The notes: generated by a model from the letters alone, not told the origin. A stretch of DNA of 64,000 nt from Mucilaginibacter sp. OK268 (GCF_900103125.1 NZ_FNJV01000008.1:62001-126000); one strand, 5' to 3'. Positions 19,201 through 26,711 are shown, counted from the first letter of the stretch. Made by a program: numbers and translations.

Positions 19201-19426
19201 CTTTGTCAACATTCTTTACTTTAATAGTTGCTCCGGGGACCCCAAGGCCATTCTCATCTAAAACTTTGCCGTGTACATCAATAGGCAATATAGCTGAGTA
19301 ATGCAGGGTTCGCAGGCTCTTTGCGTTGACTTGCATGGTCATGGCCATCAATACAGCCAATGCAACATACATGATCTTCAGGCCCAGGGCAGGGCCTCTG
19401 AAAGATAGGGGAAAAACTTTTTTCAT
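16283..19426 (-). CDS. SusC/RagA-family TonB-dependent receptor
   Basis: A 1047-residue outer-membrane active transporter. A signal peptide (about residues 1-36) is followed by a carboxypeptidase-like regulatory domain (about 50-121), the TonB box DEVVVIGYG (127-135), a plug with SIEVLKDASSTAIYGARGANGVI, and a 22-strand barrel ending RVFLVGLNIGL. There is no STN domain, so it is not expected to signal to a FecR. It leads a two-gene operon with the SusD-like gene. Its upstream region is unusual: two decayed tandem copies of its own start region precede it (19524-19820). Confidence 0.94.
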   Translation of the reverse strand: MKKVFPLSFRGPALGLKIMYVALAVLMAMTMQVNAKSLRTLHYSAILPIDVHGKVLDENGLGVPGATIKVKNVDKAAITDTEGNFSLKGLPDDAILVVSYVGYITQEVKTGPGNLLIKLVPQSKKLDEVVVIGYGSVKKSDLTGSVGTVKAETLQERPVSSLNQGLSGRVSGVNVSSNSGRPGARSNIRIRGSSSLSVSNNPLYVIDGVILNPVDLRNGSTPIDYLNPNDIASIEVLKDASSTAIYGARGANGVILVTTKRGTSGGGKITYDPDFSIGVLPKKLAVLNSKEFLAVEDLAYANAQKYDPIGWATGTKYTNPKTKRTNPKLFDANGNPLYDTDWQEEAFQKAFTQNHQLGITDGDEKRSIGAFLNYRKQEGLAKGSWQKRFAGRFVFDSQIKSWIKISGTLSYTNQDDKQVDQLDGGGITMMRQVIEELPIIPVRYADGSWASNRDYPGMEGGDNPLRIAADRISLLHTQTLLGDMSANIRLAPGLDFKSTVGVNIINQREDYSAVKGMQYISDNGDASVNNNRYNSWQFENYLTYNRKFAKIHSVTAMGGVSWQHVDRFEDQASTQGFTDPYFQFNNLGAGSSPQAPYSNAQAYGLNSYFGRINYSLRDKYLVTFTGRYDGSSKFGADNQFAFFPSAALAWRVMEEDFMKNIPAISNLKLRASYGATGNSEIPAYRALAGLGNYNVIFNGERNIGVGTNRVANSSLQWEKTKQLDFGMELGLFNNRLNLELDLYRRKVDGMLLDAPLPFSSGYGSVYSNVGSMENKGIEFTLNSTNIKTGDFTWSTTFNISVNKNKVLALANGNADILSGNGIIRVGQPVGSFFGRVSLGTWGTAEAVEAKKYGMLPGDIKYKDLNNDGTINDLDRTIIGKGIPDGFGTFLNTFQYKAWSLTVDLQYTYGNDVLDRSIHSAEDRQGIANSYKTVLNAWTETNQNTPIAQIRPINAYYTTNNDSHKVTDGSFIRGRNLLLAYTFSPKIISKLKLSRLRIYGSVQNFFVSTKYKGYDPEVSNSSAPFDQGLTLYDYPKPRVFLVGLNIGL

Positions 19427-19523
19427 TGCAGGAGATTTTAATTGGTTAACAGGTTAATTGATTGGAGCAGTCCGCATGCAGATATGGCTGCTCATCAGGT
19501 ATAAATAATGAAGGTTTCTTAGT

Positions 19524-19619
19524 TTAGCTGTATCGCCATAAACACAGCCGATAGACCACATCAATAATTTTTTGGCGCAAAGCGTGGCCAGCAGAAGGCG
19601 GGGTGCAAATCTGTTTCAT
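19524..19619 (-). pseudogene. Decayed copy 1 of the susC start (31 codons)
   Basis: The frame begins ATG at 19619 and reads MKQICTPP...GHALRQKIIDVV before stopping at 19524. GHALRQKI aligns with GPALGLKI of the intact susC in the same position after the Met. The copy has diverged in the hydrophobic core. It is more decayed than the copy at 19707-19820. Confidence 0.55.
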
Positions 19620-19706
19620 AGCAGGAAAATTAATTGGTTACAGGTTAATTGATTTAAGCAGTCGACGTATAGATATACTGCTCACCATGTATAAATAATA
19701 TGGGCT

Positions 19707-19820
19707 TTAGGTTTTGATATTTTGCCGCGATGGCCATATCATCAACACAGCCAATTCAACATACATGATTTTTTGGCGCAAAGCATGGCCACCAGGGGAG
19801 AGTTTGTAAAATTGTTTCAT
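19707..19820 (-). pseudogene. Decayed copy 2 of the susC start (37 codons)
   Basis: The frame begins ATG at 19820 and includes GGHALRQKIMYVELAVLM, which aligns with GPALGLKIMYVALAVLM of the intact susC signal peptide in register from the Met. It stops at 19707, just past the signal. It is a remnant of a duplicated susC 5' end; translation as an upstream leader peptide is possible but unproven. Confidence 0.6.
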
Positions 19821-20070
19821 AGCAGGAAACTTTATTGGTTACAGGTTAATTGGCATAAGCAGTCAATGTGTAGATATTGCTGCTTATTTTTTTCACGTTA
19901 TAAAACTATAATACTGCTTACGGCTATTAGTAACTAATATCAGCAATCTATTATGTTATCTTAACATGCAAATAATCAATGATATAAATATTTATATTAA
20001 ATGTATTTTATACAGGTATTTATTTTTCTTTGACGCTTTTCGGCGGAAAGGGGGAGCTGGAAATAGCCCT

Positions 20071-20212
20071 GCGCGTCATTGCGAGATACGAAGACAACCG
20101 ACCGGAGGGAGCTCATTAATATCAATAAAATAAACACAACATTAATAATCCCCGATAGGTAGGTCCGCTCTGTAAATAGGGGATTGCCACGCTATCGCTC
20201 GCAATGACGCGC
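20071..20212. repeat. Intergenic palindromic repeat, family B, copy 3
   Basis: GCGCGTCATTGCGAG (20071-20085) and CTCGCAATGACGCGC (20198-20212) are perfect 15-base inverted arms. The interior includes CCCCGATAGGTAGGTCCGC, which resembles the CCCCGATAGGCAAGTTCGCC loop of the 10571-10659 unit, plus an AT-rich insertion not present there. Confidence 0.85.
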
Positions 20213-20273
20213 GGGAAGGGATCTTTGCTCACAAAATCCTTGCTCTTTACTCCAAAAATTCGTATATTTATAT

Positions 20274-20316
20274 AAAACAGCCCGACTGCCTTTAAACAGG
20301 TAGCCGGGCTGTTTTA
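20274..20316. terminator. Strong terminator hairpin with no adjacent gene
   Basis: AAAACAGCCCG and CGGGCTGTTTT pair around an inner CTGCCT/AGGTAG stem, followed by TTATT. The nearest genes on both sides point away from it (susC left, plug gene right), so it does not terminate a recognised coding transcript. A short non-coding RNA from about 20216 to 20316 is possible. Confidence 0.7.
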
Positions 20317-20415
20317 TTAAGAGCAAAACAAGGTCAAAAATCGACCAATTTTAGCATAGTTATTTGACAATCAACTACTTAATACTTTTTAAAGTTTCAA
20401 AAACTACTCAAAACG

Positions 20416-20508
20416 GTGTTAAAATTTGTTAAAAAGTGTTAAAATCGATGTTTTTGAGCCCATTTTTGAATGATTTTACGCTGTTTTCGTACAGAAAAGT
20501 GTTAAAAT
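20416..20508 (+). promoter_or_regulatory. Phased GTGTTAAAAT repeats upstream of the type IX plug gene
   Basis: GTGTTAAAAT occurs exactly at 20416-20425, 20436-20445 and 20499-20508, with a near copy TTGTTAAAAA at 20426-20435. The first three are contiguous on a 10-base period, so they face the same side of the helix. This suggests cooperative protein binding. The gene start is at 20643. The binding protein is unknown. Confidence 0.45.
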
Positions 20509-20642
20509 TTAAGGTTTAAGAAGATTTCGCTAAATGATAATTTTTTAAATGCACAGTACCGGGTTATTTCTGTTCCGGAATTTCTTAAATTTCGCCACGC
20601 CAATCCTGCCAAGGATCGGGCAATAAAATAAGCTTAAACAAA

Positions 20643-21899
20643 ATGAGAAAACATTACTACCTATTGGTTCTCTTATTCATTACCCTGCGGGGATTTGCGC
20701 AATCGCCTTATGATAACAATGTGTATGATTCCGCTATCAAAAGCGTGGAATTCTACAACACCCAAAAGCAGGGCTCGTTCCCGGTAATCACCTTAGGATC
20801 AAATGAAAAAGTACTGCTGGCCTTTGACGATCTGCGTAGCGGTAGTCGCAATTACTATTACACCATTGAGCACTGTGATACCCGCTGGAACTCCTCGAAC
20901 CTGTCTACCGCCGAATACCTGCAAAGCTTCACCGACGATCGTTTGTATACCTATACCTACTCAACCGGTACCATTCAAAAATATACGCACTACGAGCTCA
21001 AACTGCCCAATAACAACATAGCGCCCAAAATATCAGGCAATTACATACTAAAGGTTTATGAGGATGGCGACCAGTCAAAACTGGTACTTACCCGCCGTTT
21101 ATATGTGGTAGGCAAAAGGGTGGCCATAGCGGCTACCATCGGCACCTCGCCCGATGTACAGGCCCGTAAAACCAACCAAAAGATAAACTTTACGGTTGAT
21201 TATACCGGCCTACCTGTGCAAAACCCATCTTTCGAGATCCGCGCCCTACTGATGCAGAACGCGCGTACCCAAACAGGTATTTTAAATACGCAGCCAACCT
21301 ATGTGCGTGGTACACAGTTGGTTTATAATGATGTATCGATCAATGATTTTCCGGGGCGTAACGAGTTCCGGCTGTTTGATACCCGCACCTTAAAGCTTAA
21401 TTCCCAGCGCATTGCCCGTATTATAAAAGATACGGCTAACAACGTGGTACTGTTGACTGACCCGATCCGTGATAGTCCGGATTACCTGCTGCTGTATGAT
21501 AATGATGGTAAATTCTTTGTGCTGAACCAGGATGGCAGCGACCCACGCATAGATGCCGATTATGCGCACATTTATTTTGGCCTGGCTGCTTATAAGCCTC
21601 AATCAGAGGGCAGCCCGTACATCGTGGGCGCCTTTAATGATTATAAGCTGGATGAGCGCAGCAAGTTAAATATGGGTGAAGACGGCAAATACCACATCAA
21701 TTTGCTCCTGAAGCAGGGCGTATATGATTATGCGTACGTTTGGTATGATAATGCCACCAAAAGAGCCAGTGATATACCGCTGGAAGGCAGCCATTTTGAA
21801 ACCGAAAACGATTATCAGCTGCTCATCTACTATCGCCCGCCTACCGCCCGCTGGGACGAGCTGGTTGGCTTTGGCGAACTGAATACGGTGAAAAAATAA
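20643..21899 (+). CDS. Type IX secretion system plug protein (DUF5103 family)
   Basis: A 418-residue secreted protein with a signal peptide ([20 protein letters not shown]). The N-terminal beta-rich domain ([35 protein letters not shown]...) and the later [12 protein letters not shown] and [10 protein letters not shown] segments match the DUF5103 family. A member of this family was identified as the Plug that closes the SprA translocon of the Flavobacterium type IX system. Its likely role is to seal the periplasmic side of the secretion pore. A type IX cargo is encoded at 28052-30685, consistent with an active system. It appears to be a single gene. Confidence 0.8.
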   Translation: MRKHYYLLVLLFITLRGFAQSPYDNNVYDSAIKSVEFYNTQKQGSFPVITLGSNEKVLLAFDDLRSGSRNYYYTIEHCDTRWNSSNLSTAEYLQSFTDDRLYTYTYSTGTIQKYTHYELKLPNNNIAPKISGNYILKVYEDGDQSKLVLTRRLYVVGKRVAIAATIGTSPDVQARKTNQKINFTVDYTGLPVQNPSFEIRALLMQNARTQTGILNTQPTYVRGTQLVYNDVSINDFPGRNEFRLFDTRTLKLNSQRIARIIKDTANNVVLLTDPIRDSPDYLLLYDNDGKFFVLNQDGSDPRIDADYAHIYFGLAAYKPQSEGSPYIVGAFNDYKLDERSKLNMGEDGKYHINLLLKQGVYDYAYVWYDNATKRASDIPLEGSHFETENDYQLLIYYRPPTARWDELVGFGELNTVKK

Positions 21900-21945
21900 T
21901 TTACAACATATTCATTTAAAGAATAATATTTCATAAATTGTGGCT

Positions 21946-22080
21946 ATGAACAAACCAAAGAATATTGCCCGTACCGCCATTATCGCATTCTGTGTGTTGG
22001 CTTATCACGTTGCTAAAGATGTTGTAAAAATCGGCATCAAAGATGGTAAGGCTACCCATGAACTGATGGCAAAAAAATAA
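21946..22080 (+). CDS. Small hypothetical protein, 44 residues
   Basis: An ATG at 21946 opens 44 codons to a TAA at 22078-22080. The peptide begins MNKPKNIARTAIIAFCVLAY, giving one short hydrophobic segment (about residues 9-20), then a Lys-rich amphipathic tail ending HELMAKK. It lies 46 bases after the plug gene on the same strand. No family is recognised. The start context and codon use are reasonable for a gene, but length alone leaves doubt. Confidence 0.5.
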   Translation: MNKPKNIARTAIIAFCVLAYHVAKDVVKIGIKDGKATHELMAKK

Positions 22081-22132
22081 ACAAGGCCCTTAATTGGTTA
22101 TGGAGGATTTTAACCTAACCGGACTTATTGCC

Positions 22133-22140
22133 TATCTTTG
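22133..22140 (+). promoter_or_regulatory. -7 element TATCTTTG for the thioesterase gene
   Basis: A TAnnTTTG match 16 bases before the ATG at 22156. At the expected -33 distance there is TTT rather than TTTG. Confidence 0.5.
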
Positions 22141-22155
22141 TATAAAATTTAGCAC

Positions 22156-22695
22156 ATGACCGGAAAATCGCCCAAAGAATCATATACCATCATGAACGAA
22201 CTGGTATTACCCAATGATACCAATACTTTAAACAACCTGATGGGTGGGCGCCTGCTGCACTGGATGGATATAGCCGCGGCCATATCCGCTCAAAAACATT
22301 GTAACCGCATTGTGGTGACGGCTTCGGTTGATAATGTATCGTTCCAGGCCCCAATTAAACTGGGTGATGTGATCAGTATCGAGGCTAAGGTAACCCGCGC
22401 GTTCACCACTTCTGTTGAGGTAAGGATGGATGTATGGGCGCAAAACATCCCCTCAGGTACCCGTGTAAAAAGCAACGAGGCCTACTACACTTTTGTAGCC
22501 CTGGATAGCGAAGGACAAAAAACAACAGTACCTGCACTAATACCCGAAACCGAGGAAGAAATAACCTATTTTGAAGGCGCACTGCGTCGCCGGCAATTAC
22601 GTTTAATACTAGGCGGAAAAATGAAGCCTAATGATGCTACAGAGCTAAAAGCCCTGTTTTTTGGCGATCAGCTGCCGCTAAACCTGCGCGATTAA
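22156..22695 (+). CDS. Hotdog-fold acyl-CoA thioesterase
   Basis: A 179-residue enzyme of the YciA/ACOT group that hydrolyses acyl-CoA to free acid and CoA in the cytoplasm. The hotdog core carries the family signature LPNDTNTLNNLMGGRLLHWMDIAAA, with the catalytic Asn/Asp and the long helix, followed by VVTASVDNVSFQAPIKLGDVI. The ~40-residue C-terminal tail (ITYFEGALRRRQLRL...) is an addition often seen in Bacteroidota homologues. The preferred chain length cannot be read. It is a single gene with its own promoter element. Confidence 0.9.
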   Translation: MTGKSPKESYTIMNELVLPNDTNTLNNLMGGRLLHWMDIAAAISAQKHCNRIVVTASVDNVSFQAPIKLGDVISIEAKVTRAFTTSVEVRMDVWAQNIPSGTRVKSNEAYYTFVALDSEGQKTTVPALIPETEEEITYFEGALRRRQLRLILGGKMKPNDATELKALFFGDQLPLNLRD

Positions 22696-22773
22696 TAACA
22701 GCAGTAACAAAAAAATAGTTTCGCGGTCTAAACGTCATGATACGGTGTATCAGTCGATTTAAATTTTAGCGCC

Positions 22774-22977
22774 ATGAGATATTTTTTATGTTTTTTACTG
22801 CCTCCACTGGCTATTCTGACCACCGGCCGTATCGGAGCATTTATACTGAATATATTTTTAACCTTGTGTTTCTGGATACCGGGTGTGATACATTCCATAC
22901 TGGTAACCAACGATTATTATGAGGCCAAAAGGCACCGCCAACTAATGCGTGCCACTCGTCGGGCAAGGGCCTGGTAA
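22774..22977 (+). CDS. YqaE/Pmp3-family small membrane protein
   Basis: A 67-residue protein with two hydrophobic helices (about residues 2-18 and 22-44). FLLPPLAI and the LNIFLTLCFWIPGVIHSILV stretch are the Pmp3 signature. Members of the family influence membrane potential and salt or stress tolerance. The basic C-terminal tail (EAKRHRQLMRATRRARAW) is longer than in the shortest members. The ATG at 22774 fits. Confidence 0.88.
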   Translation: MRYFLCFLLPPLAILTTGRIGAFILNIFLTLCFWIPGVIHSILVTNDYYEAKRHRQLMRATRRARAW

Positions 22978-22984
22978 GTGAATT

Positions 22985-23127
22985 GATGTGCAGATTTTAG
23001 ATGTGCGGGTGTGCAAATGATTTTAGCTATTTAAAACCTGAACATCTATCACCACATTTGCACATTTGAAATTTGCACATCTGCACATCTATCTGCACAT
23101 TTGCACATCTAAAATCGGCACATCTGA
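22985..23127. repeat. Inverted and direct TGCACATCT repeats
   Basis: GATGTGCAGATTTTAGATGTGC at the left pairs with an inverted copy ending near 23125. Between them are at least four direct TGCACATCT or TGCACATTT words. It is irregular and has no spacers, so it is not a CRISPR array. It lies directly upstream of the NtrC-type gene at 23131. Confidence 0.75.
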
Positions 23128-23130
23128 AGG

Positions 23131-24477
23131 ATGCAAAAAGGTAAGCTCTTAATTATTGATGACGAGGAACGGTTGCGCAACCTGCTTGCCCGTATCCTGC
23201 AACTGGAAGGGCACGAGGTTTTCACCGCTGCTAATGGCAAGGAAGGTCTGCGTAAATTGCAGCAGGAATATATACATGTGGTACTCAGTGATGTAAAGCT
23301 ACCTGATACCGATGGCATCACCCTGTCAGAAACCATCAAGAAGAATTACCCTTCAACAGAAATTATTGTACTAACAGCCTACGGCACCATTAACGATGGC
23401 GTAAAAGCCATCAAAGCCGGGGCTTTTGATTATATCACCAAAGGTGATGATAACGAAAAGATCATCCCCTTGGTAAGCAAGGCTATGGATAAGGCTATGT
23501 TGCAGCAAACCGTCATGGAGCTGCAAAGCAAGCTGAATGACAAGTTTGGGTTTGACAGGCTCATTGGCAGATCAACCGCCATTAGCGATGTGATCAAGCT
23601 GGCACAAAAAGTAGCTTTAACCGATACTACTGTTTTGCTACTGGGGGAGACGGGTACCGGTAAGGAAATTTTTGCCGAAGCTATTCACCAGGCCAGTAAC
23701 CGCAATACCAAATCGTTCGTAGCGGTAAACTGCAGCGCTTTTACTAAGGAATTACTGGAAAGCGAACTATTTGGTCATAAGGCAGGATCATTCACCGGGG
23801 CACTGAAAGACAAAAAAGGCTTGTTTGAGGAGGCTAACGGAGGCACCATTTTTTTAGATGAGATAGGTGAGCTCGACCATGATCTGCAAGCCAAATTGCT
23901 CCGGGTGTTGGAATCGCAACAGTTTTTAAAAATTGGCGATATTAAGCCTACCCAGGTAAACGTAAGGATCCTGGCGGCCACCAATCGCAACCTGCAAAAC
24001 GAAATTGCCGAGGGCCATTTCCGGTCGGATCTGTTTTACCGACTTTCGGTTTTCCAGATCACCCTGCCGGCCCTGCGCGAGCGTAAAAAAGATATTAAAC
24101 TGCTGGCCGAGTTTTTTATGCAGCACTTTGCCTTAAAGGTTAAAAAGCAGATCAATGAGCTAAGCGAGGAGTTTGTTCGTAAACTGGAAGATTATCCATG
24201 GCCCGGCAATATCCGTGAGCTCAAAAACGTAATTGAACGGGCGGTTATCCTGACCGATACCCATATTTTAGACGAGAGCTTGTTACCCTATGAAATTCAA
24301 CAGCAACAGGTAAAAACCGGCATCCCGATATCAGCGTTTGATCTGTCGTCTGTAGAAAAGCTGCATATTCAACGTGTTCTGAATCATACCCATGGCAACC
24401 GCGCCGAAGCCGCCCAGCTTTTGAACATTGGGGTAGCTACTCTATACCGAAAACTGAAGGAATACGGATTGGAATAA
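23131..24477 (+). CDS. NtrC-type sigma-54-dependent response regulator
   Basis: A 448-residue cytoplasmic regulator: a receiver domain (about 1-120, phospho-acceptor Asp54 in LSDVKLPD), an AAA+ ATPase (about 145-380, Walker A GETGTGKE, Walker B GGTIFLDEIGE) and a Fis-type HTH (last ~40 residues, GNRAEAAQLLNIGVATLYRKL). The sigma-54-contact loop reads GSFTGA (219-224) instead of the consensus GAFTGA; the key Thr is retained. No histidine kinase gene is adjacent, so it is an orphan regulator. A paralogue with the normal loop is at 53328-54668. Confidence 0.93.
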   Translation: MQKGKLLIIDDEERLRNLLARILQLEGHEVFTAANGKEGLRKLQQEYIHVVLSDVKLPDTDGITLSETIKKNYPSTEIIVLTAYGTINDGVKAIKAGAFDYITKGDDNEKIIPLVSKAMDKAMLQQTVMELQSKLNDKFGFDRLIGRSTAISDVIKLAQKVALTDTTVLLLGETGTGKEIFAEAIHQASNRNTKSFVAVNCSAFTKELLESELFGHKAGSFTGALKDKKGLFEEANGGTIFLDEIGELDHDLQAKLLRVLESQQFLKIGDIKPTQVNVRILAATNRNLQNEIAEGHFRSDLFYRLSVFQITLPALRERKKDIKLLAEFFMQHFALKVKKQINELSEEFVRKLEDYPWPGNIRELKNVIERAVILTDTHILDESLLPYEIQQQQVKTGIPISAFDLSSVEKLHIQRVLNHTHGNRAEAAQLLNIGVATLYRKLKEYGLE

Positions 24478-24502
24478 GGTCGGTCACCTCGTTAAAACGT
24501 CT

Positions 24503-25084
24503 TTAGAAAAGTCGTTCTTTAACTTTTGATAATGACATCTTTAACAAAACGGTGATCACCATATACAGCAAAATGGTAATGAATAAGCAAACGGGAATAA
24601 ATTTCGCTCCAAGTACCTCATGCGCGTTGCTGATATCGCTGTTAAAACCAAAAGTAAAACCTTGCGGATAGATGAACAACCCGATATGGCTGGGAGCAAT
24701 GATCTTAGCGATACAAAGGGAGCCAAAGGCCAGCGTAAACAAATACAGCAAACCAAAAAGAATGTACTTAAACGCGTATGCGCCATGCTTAACAATCCCG
24801 GTGATCAGCCCCCATATTATCCGGAAAGGGTTAAAGGTACTTACAGCTTTTTCCAGTTTTTTGGTTACCACCCATTCAGATAAATACGTTTGTGGTTCAC
24901 CCAGGTTTTCCAGGGCTTGCTCCACTGTTGTTTCGGGGTAGTTATTCAAGCTTTCGAAAATGTGGCTGCTGATCTCTCTTTGAATATCTGCCTGATCATG
25001 CTTAGGCAACCTGCTGATCATGCTATGCACCTTTTTCATATAGGTTTTATAATGCTGATCATTGAGTAATGTGTCTTTGTTCAT
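24503..25084 (-). CDS. HAAS/DUF1700-type membrane protein paired with PadR
   Basis: A 193-residue membrane protein. The N-terminal ~70 residues (YMKKVHSMISRLPKHDQADIQREISSHIFESL, then EQALENLGEPQTYLSEW) match the HAAS domain found beside PadR regulators. About four hydrophobic segments follow. In these two-gene units PadR controls the operon and the HAAS protein is thought to sense or respond at the membrane. It starts 12 bases after the padR stop on the same strand, so the two are co-transcribed. The detailed function is unknown. Confidence 0.75.
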   Translation of the reverse strand: MNKDTLLNDQHYKTYMKKVHSMISRLPKHDQADIQREISSHIFESLNNYPETTVEQALENLGEPQTYLSEWVVTKKLEKAVSTFNPFRIIWGLITGIVKHGAYAFKYILFGLLYLFTLAFGSLCIAKIIAPSHIGLFIYPQGFTFGFNSDISNAHEVLGAKFIPVCLFITILLYMVITVLLKMSLSKVKERLF

Positions 25085-25096
25085 GGTTTAATATTT

Positions 25097-25429
25097 TTAA
25101 ATAAGGTTTTTAAGATTGCCGGATAGTGTAGCCCAAAATGCTGTCATTTTTTCGAGCGAAGCCAAGCCATTACCAGTGATGCTATAATATTTCCGGGGCA
25201 TGCCGGTTTCCATCTCTACCCATTTTGATTCAATTAACTGATCATCTTTTAAGCGGTTTAAAAGTGGATAGATGGTTCCTTCGCTGATATCATACCCTGA
25301 TACCGACTTAATATGTTCCAATAATTCGTACCCGTATTGGTCTTTCTTTTTTAAAAGCAGCAGTATAATGAAATCAAGCGTGCCCTTTTTCATTTGCGTT
25401 TCCCATTTTGCTATAACATTGGCGTCCAT
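25097..25429 (-). CDS. PadR-family transcriptional regulator
   Basis: A 110-residue winged-helix repressor. The PadR signature is clear: LDFIILLLLKKKDQYGYELLEHI, SEGTIYPLLNRLKDDQLIESKW and RKYYSITGNGLASLE. It is the first gene of a two-gene operon with the HAAS protein. The start ATG at 25429 follows a -7 element (CAAAGCTA on the plus strand, 25434-25441) and a perfect palindrome at 25451-25465, the likely operator for self-repression. Confidence 0.92.
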   Translation of the reverse strand: MDANVIAKWETQMKKGTLDFIILLLLKKKDQYGYELLEHIKSVSGYDISEGTIYPLLNRLKDDQLIESKWVEMETGMPRKYYSITGNGLASLEKMTAFWATLSGNLKNLI

Positions 25430-25433
25430 AATA

Positions 25434-25465
25434 CAAAGCTATACAAATAGCATCGTATTACGATG
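25434..25465 (-). promoter_or_regulatory. padR promoter and candidate PadR operator
   Basis: CAAAGCTA at 25434-25441 is TAGCTTTG on the minus strand, a TAnnTTTG -7 element five bases upstream of the start. CATCGTATTACGATG at 25451-25465 is a perfect 7+1+7 palindrome immediately upstream of the -7 box, inside the space that RNA polymerase covers. Binding there would block transcription. Confidence 0.5.
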
Positions 25466-25585
25466 TATTTTAAAAAATATTTCTCCGTTCATAGTTTACC
25501 TATGATCTTACATACTAATGCTTGTTTTTTACAGGGTTTAAAGGGCTTAAAACCTTGAATTTTGACATCAGCAACAAACAATATC

Positions 25586-26656
25586 ATGACCCATCAAATT
25601 TCAAATCCTGTTAAAACAGCCCTGGTAGTTGGCGCCAACGGCGTTATCGGCACCAATCTCATCAACCATCTTGTGTCACTTGGCGACTGGAATATTATCG
25701 GCCTATCCAGGCGGGGAGGCACCTCTTCAGCAAACATTACCTATATCCCGGTAAATCTGCTCGATAAGGAGGATACCGTTAAAAAACTGGGTACACTATC
25801 GGCGGTTACCCACATCTTTTACGCGGCCTACCAGGATAAACCTACCTGGGCCGAACTGGTGGAGCCCAACTTAGCTATGCTGGTTAACGTGGTTAATGTT
25901 ATTGAGCCCATTGCTTTAAATTTGCAGCATATCAGCCTGATGCAGGGATATAAGGTTTATGGCGCGCATCTTGGCCCTTTTAAAACACCGGCCAAAGAGA
26001 GCGATGCTGGTCACATGCCACCAGAGTTTAATGTTGATCAGCAAAATTTTCTGGAACAGCGGCAGCCGGGCAAAAGCTGGACATGGTCGGCCATCAGGCC
26101 TTCGGTAGTTGGTGGAACGGCGCTGGGTAACCCTATGAACCTGGCCTTATTAATAGGTGTTTATGCTACAATTTCTAATGAACTGGGCATTCCTTTACGT
26201 TTCCCGGGTAAGCCAGGTGCCTATGATAAATTGATGGAAATGACTGATGCCGGGCTGCTGGCGAAAGCTACCGTATGGGCGGCAACAAACCCAAATTGTG
26301 CTAACCAGGCCTTTAATATCAACAACGGCGACCTGTTTAGGTGGAATGAGCTATGGCCAAAAATCGCCCGGTATTTTGATATGGAAACCGCTCCCCCACT
26401 CCAAATGCCTTTACAAACGGTGATGGCTGATAAAGCACCGGTATGGGAAAGGATACAAGAAAAGTACGGGCTCGAAAAACATCGTTATGAAGATGTTTCC
26501 TACTGGGGTTTTGGCGATTTTGTTTTCTCCTGGGACTATGACTTTTTTGCCGATGGCTCAAAATCACACCGCTTTGGCTTTCATGAATATGTAGATACTG
26601 AACAAATGTTTGTGGATCTGTTTGATGAATTCCGCCGTAAAAAAGTGATCCCATAA
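25586..26656 (+). CDS. SDR-family reductase of the PRISE type (iridoid synthase / progesterone 5-beta-reductase-like)
   Basis: A 356-residue NAD(P)-dependent reductase. The Rossmann glycine motif is GANGVIGTNL near the N-terminus. The catalytic region ISLMQGYKVYGAHLGPF matches the LQ(T)G-K-Y-GP pattern of PRISE enzymes, which reduce enones; the NFLEQRQPGKSWTWSAIRPSVVGG segment follows as in that family. The exact substrate cannot be stated. The ATG at 25586 was chosen; a TTG at 25562 extends the frame by eight codons. It is divergent from padR, so the palindrome at 25451 may also affect it. Confidence 0.85.
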   Translation: MTHQISNPVKTALVVGANGVIGTNLINHLVSLGDWNIIGLSRRGGTSSANITYIPVNLLDKEDTVKKLGTLSAVTHIFYAAYQDKPTWAELVEPNLAMLVNVVNVIEPIALNLQHISLMQGYKVYGAHLGPFKTPAKESDAGHMPPEFNVDQQNFLEQRQPGKSWTWSAIRPSVVGGTALGNPMNLALLIGVYATISNELGIPLRFPGKPGAYDKLMEMTDAGLLAKATVWAATNPNCANQAFNINNGDLFRWNELWPKIARYFDMETAPPLQMPLQTVMADKAPVWERIQEKYGLEKHRYEDVSYWGFGDFVFSWDYDFFADGSKSHRFGFHEYVDTEQMFVDLFDEFRRKKVIP

Positions 26657-26665
26657 ACCCAAATG

Positions 26666-26708
26666 AAGTATCAGCAGGTATACGAATAAAGTATACCTGC
26701 TGATACTT
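26666..26708. terminator. Perfect bidirectional terminator hairpin
   Basis: AAGTATCAGCAGGTATAC (26666-26683) and GTATACCTGCTGATACTT (26691-26708) are a perfect 18-base inverted repeat around a 7-base loop. It lies between the convergent reductase and monooxygenase genes. Confidence 0.92.
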
Positions 26709-26711
26709 TGA

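Larger units (their letters stand above)
19430..19880 (-). repeat. Tandem copies of the susC leader and start region
   Basis: The minus-strand segment in front of susC repeats about every 195 bases. ATTGGTTAACAGG at 19441, ATTGGTTACAGG at 19633 and ATTGGTTACAGG at 19834 mark the three leaders. Each leader is followed on the minus strand by an ATG (19426, 19619, 19820) and a susC-like signal-peptide stretch. The two outer copies are truncated by stop codons. The rest of 19881-20070 is AT-rich with no gene. Confidence 0.8.

Noticed and set aside
19722-19937. A 71-codon plus-strand frame in the susC upstream region
   Set aside because: It is antisense to the decayed susC leader copies and is explained by them.
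22985-23127. CRISPR-like short repeats of TGCACATCT
   Set aside because: The words are irregular in spacing and there are no unique spacers between them; no cas gene is near.
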